Below, in pieces: positions 1 to 6,054 of a stretch of 7,729 nucleotides of DNA. The stretch is taken from NCBI GenBank assembly GCA_012842235.1, contig DUTE01000187.1, positions 1 to 7,729 of the forward strand. The letters are read 5' to 3'. Below the pieces are notes generated by a model that worked only from the letters and a program-made list of their open reading frames with translations, ran no database searches and was not told the DNA's origin. Both the position numbers and the translations under genes were made by a program. This stretch comes from Bacillota bacterium (lineage in GTDB: Bacteria > Bacillota > DTU065). How positions within the stretch are numbered: the stretch's first letter is position 1; every line of letters begins with the position of its first letter.

Positions 1-299
1 CTACTACTATTCTAAACACATTAGCATATCTTTTCAACAGTACGCTTTGTTTTTTCCACTAAATCTTCTTTGTTCATCGTTATTAACAACTACTAAAACA
101 AAAAACATTGTCTATTAGGATTCAAAGGGCTTAGGGTGTAAGACTAGAAGTATTTTAAGGGGTAGCCGATAACAACATTTCACGATGGCCTACAGCTTAG
201 TCTATAGAACATCAAAAAAATCAAGTGATTCCAAACTAAACTAAATGCTAAACGCCACCTCATCTAGTGTTTAAGAGGTTGTAATCTATTTTACCTTTA

Positions 300-310
300 G
301 TGTCAGACAC
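300..310. repeat. Perfect 11-bp palindrome, possible operator
   Basis: GTGTC-A-GACAC is a perfect inverted repeat with a single central base. It lies about 120 bp upstream of the first gene of the operon. Short dyads of this kind are typical of repressor or activator half-sites, but an 11-bp match can also arise by chance. No regulator gene is present in the window to pair with it. Confidence 0.35.
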
Positions 311-325
311 GTTAAAACTGCACTA

Positions 326-364
326 TCTTACAAAACTGTCATTTAGGGTTTTAGTATTGTAAGA
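326..364. repeat. Imperfect inverted repeat with 12-bp arms upstream of the operon
   Basis: The left arm TCTTACAAAACT (326-337) and right arm AGTATTGTAAGA (353-364) are reverse complements at 11 of 12 positions, around a 15-base spacer. The arms have few G/C pairs and no T-tract follows, so a terminator is unlikely. It lies about 65 bp before the first start codon. That would suit an activator site upstream of the promoter or an RNA hairpin in the leader. The right arm overlaps the TGTAAGACTA direct repeat. Confidence 0.45.
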
Positions 365-388
365 CTAATCGATACAAATAAAAGTGTG

Positions 389-394
389 TATAAG
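389..394 (+). promoter_or_regulatory. Weak candidate -10 element for the operon
   Basis: TATAAG matches the sigma-A -10 consensus at five of six positions and lies 34 bp before the ATG of the first permease gene. The bases where a -35 should be (around 366-371) read TAATCG, which is poor. If this is the promoter it would probably need an activator. The inverted repeat directly upstream would be a natural place for one to bind. This is a guess from position and similarity only. Confidence 0.2.
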
Positions 395-414
395 CTAATA
401 TGATGATATATGGT

Positions 415-421
415 AAAGGAG
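415..421 (+). promoter_or_regulatory. Shine-Dalgarno site that sets the start of the first permease gene
   Basis: AAAGGAG is followed by seven bases and then ATG at 429. The longer open frame starting at GTG 423 would leave only one base between this site and the start codon, so ATG 429 is the supported start. Confidence 0.8.
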
Positions 422-428
422 TGTGTAT

Positions 429-1700
429 ATGGGAACTTTACAACTAATATCCTGGTCTCTAAAACAAATTCGATCTCGCTTTTTTGAATCGCTACTAATT
501 GTTCTAGCTATTGCTTTAGGGGTAGCGGTAATATCTGTAGTTGGTACAGTCTATCTAACTGGCACCAAACAACTCAGACTAACCGACCCAGAGCAAAATA
601 TTGTTACTATAGAAGCCAAAGAAGACGATCTATCCCAGTTATTCCAATCAGGATCAAAGACTCCAGCTATTGCCTTAGGTCCTGTGAATACCAAAAAAGT
701 AAAGATCTCACTTGAATTAATAGATGAGCTTAAAACTGCCATACCAGAGATAAAAGAGATTGTGGCTATTGAACGCTTTTCTGCAAGACAACTTGGAGCT
801 CCTCCTCCAGAAAGATACCAATTTGAAGATCCTTACTGGTTAAATGTCAACTGGACTTTACCAGAGACTGTGGAATTTTTGGGTGGTAAAGTCAGTCGTG
901 GATCTTTATATACTAGAGATGATTTTATCAATAACGAACCTGTTGCAGTTATCGGCAGCAAAATCGCCCAAGATCTCTTTGGCGATGAAGACCCTATCGG
1001 TAAGCTTATTGAAATGGAACATATAGAGACACCTCTTCTAGTAATAGGTGTTTTAGATGAGGTAGTACTTGAAGAACCAGAATACTATAACAATCTTACC
1101 TGGCTAAGGCATGAGTTAAATAATACGATATTTTCACCAAGACAGATCTATGATAACCCAGAACGTTATTTTTCAATGATAAGCCTTATTCCTAAAGATA
1201 ACCGACCTCAATTTACAGCAACTATTCGCGACTATCTTTTCGCTCAATATGGTGATGTTTTTTCTGTACAAAATAACAGAGAGATAATGAAAGAGGCCCT
1301 AAAGCAAGTAAAACCCATACTCTCTTTTATTGGCATACTCGCCTCACTTGCTTTGTTTATTGCTGCGTTAAATATTCTCAACCTTATGTTAGCAAGAGTA
1401 CTAAAAAGAACTCGATCTATTGGTATATCTAAAGCACTAGGAGCCACTAAAGCAAATATTTTTTGGCAATTTTTAACTGAGTCTTTGACTTTAGGCTTTT
1501 TAGGTGGACTTTTAGGCCTTTTGATTGTTTTTGCCTTTAATCCTATCCTTGGTTCTTTGCTTGGTGGTAGTTTTAATATCACCTTATCAACAGCATTCTT
1601 AAGCATTGGCTCTAGCTTTTTGGTAAGTCTTATCTTTGGCATCTATCCAGCACTAAAAGCTTCATATATCAATCCTGTTGACGCTTTACGCTTAGAATAA
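429..1700 (+). CDS. MacB-type ABC transporter permease A (FtsX-like / MacB periplasmic core)
   Basis: This 423-residue inner-membrane permease subunit belongs to a MacAB/LolCDE-class ABC exporter and has the MacB fold. A first membrane helix lies at about residues 21-44. An extracytoplasmic domain follows at about 45-295. Three C-terminal helices lie at about 296-320, 350-378 and 388-408. The MacB_PCD signature is clear at residues 150-208, with 'DLFGDEDPIGK' and 'LLVIGVLDE'. The FtsX-domain coupling segment 'RSIGISKALGAT' follows the second helix (residues 329-340), and 'PALKASYINPVDALRLE' is the usual family C-terminus. Unlike LolD- or MacB-fused proteins, it carries no ATPase domain. It is followed 14 bp later by a second, divergent permease gene, so a heterodimer is likely. 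In the coupling motif the usual EIGIRK is SIGISK, with the acidic and second basic residue lost. The substrate is unknown. The family call is firm, the specific role is not. Confidence 0.93.
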   Translation: MGTLQLISWSLKQIRSRFFESLLIVLAIALGVAVISVVGTVYLTGTKQLRLTDPEQNIVTIEAKEDDLSQLFQSGSKTPAIALGPVNTKKVKISLELIDELKTAIPEIKEIVAIERFSARQLGAPPPERYQFEDPYWLNVNWTLPETVEFLGGKVSRGSLYTRDDFINNEPVAVIGSKIAQDLFGDEDPIGKLIEMEHIETPLLVIGVLDEVVLEEPEYYNNLTWLRHELNNTIFSPRQIYDNPERYFSMISLIPKDNRPQFTATIRDYLFAQYGDVFSVQNNREIMKEALKQVKPILSFIGILASLALFIAALNILNLMLARVLKRTRSIGISKALGATKANIFWQFLTESLTLGFLGGLLGLLIVFAFNPILGSLLGGSFNITLSTAFLSIGSSFLVSLIFGIYPALKASYINPVDALRLE

Positions 1701-1702
1701 GA

Positions 1703-1708
1703 GGGGGG
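1703..1708 (+). promoter_or_regulatory. G6-type ribosome binding site of permease B
   Basis: A run of six G (within GAGGGGGG) ends six bases before ATG 1715. It differs from the usual AGGAGG and would need G-U wobble to pair fully with the 16S rRNA CCUCC tail. The same arrangement, six G followed by six bases and ATG, recurs before the adaptor gene. Confidence 0.7.
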
Positions 1709-1714
1709 TTTATT

Positions 1715-2941
1715 ATGGAGAATCTAAAGCTTTTTTTTAGGAGAGCTCAGAAAAAGCCACTAAGGTTTTTTCTTACTATATTACAGATCTCCCTTGGGGT
1801 TTTAGCAGCTGCATTAATCTTTAACATGCATTTTGGCTTAGTGAATATGACAGATGAAGCAGCACAATCCCTTGGCGAAGAGTACTTTTCAGTTGAGATC
1901 TATGAAGAACAGATACATGACGAAATGGGCTGGCGCTCTATTGGTGAGCACCGCTTAAGTACTGAAGCATTAAACACTCTACTAGAGTCACCTGATATTG
2001 TTAGTATCACTTCTCTACAATCGAGCTTTATGATGATAATTCAAATCGAAAATATGTTATATCAAGCTCTAGGATCCTATGAAGCTACATCATCATTTGC
2101 TGACACTATTCCTTTAGAATTTATATCAGGCTCATTTTATACAAAATTAGAAGAAAAAGAACCAAAAGCTGTAGTCTCGGAGGCTTTGGCGTTAACACTT
2201 TTTGGTACTACAGATGTTGTTGGCAAAACTATCGGTATTGCCCACCATAGAGATACTCCTGCTAAAGACTATCTAATAACAGGAGTTTTTAGAGAACCAC
2301 CTTTGGCAATTACCTCTATGTTAGGTAAAATTCACTTAGTCCACACACCCTTTAGTATTAACTCTAACGAATCATTCCACAGTTTTTTTGTGCGAGCAAA
2401 CCCCCAAAGAGTCTCGTCGGCTAAGGCCTCTATAAGTAATTTAGTTCTCGAGGAATGTGGTCCTAAAGCTACAGCAGATATTAGAGACTCAAAAACAACC
2501 TTCGACCAATTCCGACAGATTATTGATAATATACTCAAGGTACTAGGTGTTTTGGCTTTTTTTGCTGTAGCCGTTAGTTCCATTGGTATTTTAAGTATTA
2601 TGATGGTTAATATCCTTGAAAGAGACAAAGAGATTGGTATTAGGCGCTCTCTAGGTGCTACACAAAGTGCTGTCTTTTTTCAAATTTTACTTGAATCAAT
2701 GCTTATTTCTTTTTTAGGTGGTCTTTTAGGACTACTATTAGCGACAATAGTAACTCATCTATTTGATCCAGCAACCTTTTTTGAATTACTTGACATTGAT
2801 TTTTCTCTAACCCAAACAGGCCTAGATCTAAAAGCTGCTTTGCTCTCTCTTCTGCTAGCTTGTGTCGTTGGTGGGCTGTTTGGCATCTACCCTGCCTACC
2901 AAGGTGCAAAGCTCTCACCAGTTGAAGCGTTAAAAGAATAG
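1715..2941 (+). CDS. MacB-type ABC transporter permease B (FtsX-like / MacB periplasmic core)
   Basis: This second MacB-fold permease has 408 residues. It has a first membrane helix at about 17-40, an extracytoplasmic domain at about 41-271, and three further helices at about 272-298, 323-346 and 371-393. The MacB_PCD core is visible at residues 135-192 ('EFISGSFYT', 'TLFGTTDVVGKTIGI', 'YLITGVFRE'). The coupling motif 'RDKEIGIRRSLGATQ' (303-317) is canonical, and the C-terminus 'PAYQGAKLSPVEALKE' is typical of the family. It shares its architecture with the preceding permease, but the two sequences are well diverged. They therefore look like the two halves of a LolC/LolE-style heterodimer rather than a recent duplication. 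Codons 6-8 contain a run of eight T (1731-1738), a possible slippage site. It lies 14 bp downstream of permease A and is surely co-transcribed. Confidence 0.93.
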   Translation: MENLKLFFRRAQKKPLRFFLTILQISLGVLAAALIFNMHFGLVNMTDEAAQSLGEEYFSVEIYEEQIHDEMGWRSIGEHRLSTEALNTLLESPDIVSITSLQSSFMMIIQIENMLYQALGSYEATSSFADTIPLEFISGSFYTKLEEKEPKAVVSEALALTLFGTTDVVGKTIGIAHHRDTPAKDYLITGVFREPPLAITSMLGKIHLVHTPFSINSNESFHSFFVRANPQRVSSAKASISNLVLEECGPKATADIRDSKTTFDQFRQIIDNILKVLGVLAFFAVAVSSIGILSIMMVNILERDKEIGIRRSLGATQSAVFFQILLESMLISFLGGLLGLLLATIVTHLFDPATFFELLDIDFSLTQTGLDLKAALLSLLLACVVGGLFGIYPAYQGAKLSPVEALKE

Positions 2942-2946
2942 AAACC

Positions 2947-2952
2947 GGGGGG
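2947..2952 (+). promoter_or_regulatory. G6-type ribosome binding site that sets the adaptor start
   Basis: Six G end six bases before ATG 2959. The longest open frame begins at TTG 2953, directly abutting the G run, which leaves no spacer. That start can be discarded in favour of ATG 2959. Confidence 0.7.
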
Positions 2953-2958
2953 TTGAAA

Positions 2959-4248
2959 ATGCAAAAAAGCGAACCAATTATAAAAGAAAAACCACGAAAA
3001 AAGCCTAAACGTGATCTTGGCTTGACTGCGTTTTTAGTTATAGTTTTATCTCTATTAATTGGGATTCCAGCCTATCTGTTTTTACCTAAAAAGCAGGCCT
3101 ACAAACTTGATAACTATACCTACACAGCCGTAAGAGAAGAGATGTTTAGAGAGTTAATTTATACAACTAGTACAATCAAGCCTCAACAAAGCCAGGATTT
3201 TACATCAAGATACCCTGGAATGATCAAAGATATCTTTGTCGAATCAGGACAAGATGTTAAAGCTGGAGATATTCTTCTTGTGATCTACTCTCTGGAATTA
3301 GAAAAAAGCCTCAGAGAACAACAAGAACTACTGGCCAAAGCTTATGTAGAACTAGAAAAAGCCCAAATCGACTCAGAACTAGAAGTTCAAAAACATCAGT
3401 GGTCAATAAGAGATCAGGAAAAAACTTTGCAAAATGCTAAAGAAAACCTAGAGGAAAAACAACTTATGTATAGCCTAGGGACTGTAAGTAAAAGAGAGTT
3501 AGAAGAAGCTAAAGCTCTTGTTGTTAGTAGCGAAGAAGACCTCTACATGCGTCAAAAAAACCTAGAAAAAATACAAATAACAACTTCTTTGGCTATAGAT
3601 ACCTCTAAAAGAGAGATCAAGACCATAGAAGAAAAGATTATTGATATTGAAAAAAGCATAAGTGAAAATTCTCTTACAGCTCCTTTTAATGGTAAGGTCC
3701 TTGAAGTTTTAGTAAAGCCTAACACAGAGGTAAATGCCAACACTACCCTTCTTCGTCTTGCTAGCACAGATAATCCATATGCTGAAGGGAAGATCTCCCC
3801 ACAAGATGCTGACCGCGTTAAAGAAGGTATGCCTGCTACTATAAAAATTGCTGGTCGCTCTCATAGTGCTAAGGTTAGTAAACTTTCTTATGGTGTTAGC
3901 GCTGATAAAGGGACTCCTTATATTTTGGCAACCTTCGATTTCGATACAGATATTGGCTTTGTTCTTCCTGGGACTGAAGCTTCAGTAGAGATAGAACTTG
4001 AGAAACGGGATAATGTTATCTGCCTGCCAAGAGGTCCCTATATCTCTAGTGGTCAAAATATGTTTGTCTATAAAATTGAAGGAAATAAAGCCATCCGTAC
4101 AGATGTTACTTATGGCTCTTATGATGGCAACTTAGTTGAGATTAAAAGAGGCCTTAAACCCGGAGATTACATCGTTACCAGTTCTTATGAGGCCTTTAAA
4201 GATAAAGTAGAGATTGTCTTAAACCCCGAAGGAGGGAGACTTCAGTGA
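2959..4248 (+). CDS. MacA/HlyD-type periplasmic adaptor (membrane fusion protein)
   Basis: This 429-residue adaptor would bridge the permease pair and the TolC-like duct. A basic cytoplasmic N-terminus precedes one membrane anchor at about residues 22-42. The first half of the biotinyl-lipoyl-like domain (about 80-112, 'GMIKDIFVESGQDVKAGD') leads into an alpha-helical hairpin with arms at about 112-171 and 178-236. The hairpin tip is 'SLGTVSKRELEE' (172-183). The second lipoyl half follows (238-268, 'LTAPFNGKVLEVLVKPNTEV'), then a beta-barrel domain (about 272-347) and a membrane-proximal domain (about 350-425). Adaptors that dock on TolC usually carry an R-x3-L-x6-S motif at the tip. Here the serine (S177) is present, but the equivalent R and L positions are E166 and M170. 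The N-terminus is membrane-anchored and not a lipobox. The last four bases overlap the ATPase gene. Confidence 0.93.
   Translation: MQKSEPIIKEKPRKKPKRDLGLTAFLVIVLSLLIGIPAYLFLPKKQAYKLDNYTYTAVREEMFRELIYTTSTIKPQQSQDFTSRYPGMIKDIFVESGQDVKAGDILLVIYSLELEKSLREQQELLAKAYVELEKAQIDSELEVQKHQWSIRDQEKTLQNAKENLEEKQLMYSLGTVSKRELEEAKALVVSSEEDLYMRQKNLEKIQITTSLAIDTSKREIKTIEEKIIDIEKSISENSLTAPFNGKVLEVLVKPNTEVNANTTLLRLASTDNPYAEGKISPQDADRVKEGMPATIKIAGRSHSAKVSKLSYGVSADKGTPYILATFDFDTDIGFVLPGTEASVEIELEKRDNVICLPRGPYISSGQNMFVYKIEGNKAIRTDVTYGSYDGNLVEIKRGLKPGDYIVTSSYEAFKDKVEIVLNPEGGRLQ
4231..4235 (+). promoter_or_regulatory. Shine-Dalgarno site for the GTG start of the ATPase gene
   Basis: GGAGG within AAGGAGGGAG (4229-4238 region) lies nine bases before GTG 4245. 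It is inside the end of the adaptor gene and is the strongest SD in the window. The next in-frame ATG encodes residue 19, which would remove the first beta-strand of the ATPase fold, so GTG is accepted. Confidence 0.8.
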
Positions 4249-4970
4249 TTGAACTTAGAGATATCAAAAAGATCTATGCACTAGGAGAAAACCAAGTCAT
4301 GGCTTTAAGGGGAGTTTCGTTGCAAATTGAACGAGGTGAGATGATCTCTATCATGGGGCCATCTGGTTCGGGAAAATCAACACTGCTTCATATCTTAGGC
4401 TGTCTTGATATGCCTGATTCAGGTGAATATCTTTTAGAAAACACAGATATAACTACTCTTAGTGATAAAGAGATTTCACGGATTAGAAATGAACACTTTG
4501 GGTTTGTCTTTCAAGCCTATAATCTTCTTCCTGAACTAAATGCTATAGAAAATGTCTGTTTACCAATGATTATTGGCAAGATTCCCAAAAAGGAACAAAA
4601 AGAGAAAGCTGCTTTTTTACTAAAAAAAGTAGGTTTAGATCATCGCCTTAATCATTTTCCCAACCAACTCTCTGGTGGTGAACAACAAAGAGTTGCTGTG
4701 GCAAGAGCTCTAGCTAATGACCCAACACTAATATTAGCAGATGAGCCTACAGGCAATTTAGCTACCAAACAGTCTAATGATATTTTAGATATGTTTTGCC
4801 AATTAAATGATGAGGGGGTAACAATAGTTTTAGTTACTCACGATGCAGAAGTAGGTGCTAGATCTAAGAGGATTATTAAGTTACAAGATGGCCTAATCGA
4901 TCTCGATACTGCCATAAAAGAACGACATTCTGCTGAATACCTAGCGACACTATTACATGCTTCTGCTTAA
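4245..4970 (+). CDS. ABC exporter ATPase, LolD/MacB class
   Basis: This 241-residue nucleotide-binding subunit would hydrolyse ATP on the cytoplasmic face and drive the two permeases. The motifs appear in order: Walker A 'GPSGSGKST' (38-46), Q-loop Q90, signature '[15 protein letters not shown]' (142-156), Walker B 'LILADEP' (162-168) with catalytic E167, and H-loop H199 in 'VTHD'. The '[14 protein letters not shown]' segment after the Q-loop is typical of the MacB/LolD/FtsE group. One departure stands out: the D-loop, normally 'GNLD', reads 'GNLATKQS' (170-177), so its aspartate is alanine (A173). The GTG start overlaps the adaptor stop codon by four bases (GTGA), a sign of translational coupling and equal subunit supply. 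It is the only ATPase in the operon, so it probably forms a homodimer under the permease heterodimer. Confidence 0.95.
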   Translation: MIELRDIKKIYALGENQVMALRGVSLQIERGEMISIMGPSGSGKSTLLHILGCLDMPDSGEYLLENTDITTLSDKEISRIRNEHFGFVFQAYNLLPELNAIENVCLPMIIGKIPKKEQKEKAAFLLKKVGLDHRLNHFPNQLSGGEQQRVAVARALANDPTLILADEPTGNLATKQSNDILDMFCQLNDEGVTIVLVTHDAEVGARSKRIIKLQDGLIDLDTAIKERHSAEYLATLLHASA

Positions 4971-4980
4971 AAGCTTAAGA

Positions 4981-4986
4981 GTGGGG
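4981..4986 (+). promoter_or_regulatory. G-rich ribosome binding site that sets the start of the first TolC-like gene
   Basis: GTGGGG ends six bases before ATG 4993, the same spacing as the two G6 sites upstream. It is 25 to 30 bases downstream of the earlier in-frame ATG 4957, which has no SD and would put 12 extra residues ahead of the signal peptide. Confidence 0.65.
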
Positions 4987-4992
4987 ATTTTT

Positions 4993-6054
4993 ATGAAGAA
5001 AAAAAATGCAACCCCACTTTTTTGGGGTACTTTAATAATAATCTTACTTTGGGGCACAACTGTCAACGCTGCTTCTTTGAATCTAAAAGAACTAGAGAAT
5101 TTAGCTCTAAAGAATAGCCCAGAACTAAAAAAAGCCCAAATAGAATTGGAAGAAAAAGAGATCGACTATACAAGGGCTAAACATCAAGCATCTCAGATAC
5201 CCAAAAAAACTGTTCAAGAAAAAGAACAGGCATTAGAAGAAGCTGTAAATAATCTTCAACTCACAAAAAAGCAGATTATTGCTAAATCCTACAACCAAGC
5301 AATATCATTCTTAGATGCTAAAGCAACTCTATTAGAAAGAGAATTAAATTTGAAAAAAGAAACGCAGGCCCTTACTCTAAGCGAATTTCGGTTTGATAAA
5401 GGTTTAATATCCCAAAATGAACTTAATTCCCAAAAAAACAAACTGAAATTAGCTACAGAAAACAAAGCCCAGGCTAAATACAACTATCAATTAGAGATCA
5501 TGAAATTGAACCACCTTGTAGGTGTTAGCTTAGAAGAAGAAACTGATTTAGACCTACCTCTTTTCTCGATTCCTGTTTTGCCGCAAAAAGACGATATCTA
5601 CCAATGTTTAATTAAAAAAGATACTTCACTTAACTTATTACAAAAACAGATTGCCGAGCATTCTTTAACTCTTGAATTGGCCCAAATGCAAAATGAAGCA
5701 GCTTTAGTTATTAAAGAAAAAGAACTAGCTTTAGAAAAATTAAAACTAGATCTTAGTTCGAGGGAAAACGAGTTAATATTTTTAGCGCAAACTGAATATC
5801 TCAGTCTCTGGGATCAATATCGCCGGACTCAAAACAGCCAACAAGAGATCTACGACGCCCAAGAGAGACTCAATGAAGCACTTTCTCAGCTTTCTCTTGG
5901 ACTGATCTCTGAAAGCGAATTTAAAGATGTACAGACCTCTTTGGAACTTTGCAATCTAAAACATCAAAAGGATGTGCTTTCTCTCTCTGTAACTTTAATG
6001 AACCTAGATTTACCTGTAGAATTAGTCGAAGTCGGAGTTGAGAATAATGAATAA
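4993..6054 (+). CDS. TolC-family (OEP) all-helical protein lacking evident barrel strands
   Basis: This 353-residue exported protein starts with a type I signal peptide: KKK, a hydrophobic stretch at about 9-20, and 'TVNA' with likely cleavage after A26. No lipobox cysteine is present. The mature part shows the twofold OEP repeat. 'LKELENLALKNSPELKKAQ' begins repeat one. The helix-turn tips are 'DKGLISQNELNSQ' (136-148) and 'SLGLISESEFKDVQ' (301-314), as in TolC-family proteins. Each repeat normally contains a beta-hairpin of roughly 40 residues that builds the outer-membrane barrel. Here residues 65-80 and 225-260 run straight from one charged helix into the next, with no alternating hydrophobic strands. 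It is shorter than TolC (over 400 mature residues) by about that amount. It may be a barrel-less duct or spacer, a partner of the next gene product, or a cell-wall-zone component. The family call rests on repeat and tip patterns, and the function is inferred. Confidence 0.8.
   Translation: MKKKNATPLFWGTLIIILLWGTTVNAASLNLKELENLALKNSPELKKAQIELEEKEIDYTRAKHQASQIPKKTVQEKEQALEEAVNNLQLTKKQIIAKSYNQAISFLDAKATLLERELNLKKETQALTLSEFRFDKGLISQNELNSQKNKLKLATENKAQAKYNYQLEIMKLNHLVGVSLEEETDLDLPLFSIPVLPQKDDIYQCLIKKDTSLNLLQKQIAEHSLTLELAQMQNEAALVIKEKELALEKLKLDLSSRENELIFLAQTEYLSLWDQYRRTQNSQQEIYDAQERLNEALSQLSLGLISESEFKDVQTSLELCNLKHQKDVLSLSVTLMNLDLPVELVEVGVENNE
6034..6037 (+). promoter_or_regulatory. Shine-Dalgarno site that sets the start of the second TolC-like gene
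   Basis: GGAG lies nine bases before ATG 6047, inside the end of the preceding gene. The longer frame from TTG 6038 would have no spacer and can be discarded. Confidence 0.65.

Larger units (their letters stand above)
1..428. other. Non-coding leader upstream of the exporter operon
   Basis: No coding region is supported here: stop codons are dense in all frames and no open frame has a ribosome binding site. The stretch is A+T-rich. It contains a perfect 11-bp palindrome (300-310), a long imperfect inverted repeat (326-364), a 10-bp direct repeat TGTAAGACTA (137-146 and 358-367) and a second 10-bp direct repeat AGTGTGTATA (383-392 and 420-429). These are the only structures I can see, and they suggest regulatory DNA for the downstream operon. 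A -10-like TATAAG lies at 389-394 but has no good -35 at the right distance, so the operon promoter is not securely placed. Confidence 0.7.

Noticed and set aside
423..428. GTG start giving two extra residues on permease A
   Set aside because: It lies one base after the AAAGGAG site. ATG 429 has a seven-base spacer.
400..447. Short upstream open frame (15 codons, from ATG 400) overlapping the start of permease A
   Set aside because: No ribosome binding site precedes it, and the overlap is explained by chance ATG triplets in A+T-rich DNA.
1244..1642. Minus-strand open frame of 132 codons inside permease A
   Set aside because: It lies opposite a clear MacB-family gene, and its product shows no family motif.
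2332..2918. Two minus-strand open frames inside permease B
   Set aside because: Both are antisense to a conserved coding sequence and have low-complexity, motif-free products.
2953..2958. TTG start for the adaptor
   Set aside because: It abuts the G6 run with no spacer. ATG 2959 has six bases.
4957..4992. Earlier ATG for the first TolC-like gene, overlapping the ATPase gene
   Set aside because: No SD precedes it and it would add 12 residues before a normal KKK signal-peptide start at 4993.
6038..6046. TTG start for the second TolC-like gene
   Set aside because: It directly follows GGAG with no spacer. ATG 6047 has nine bases.
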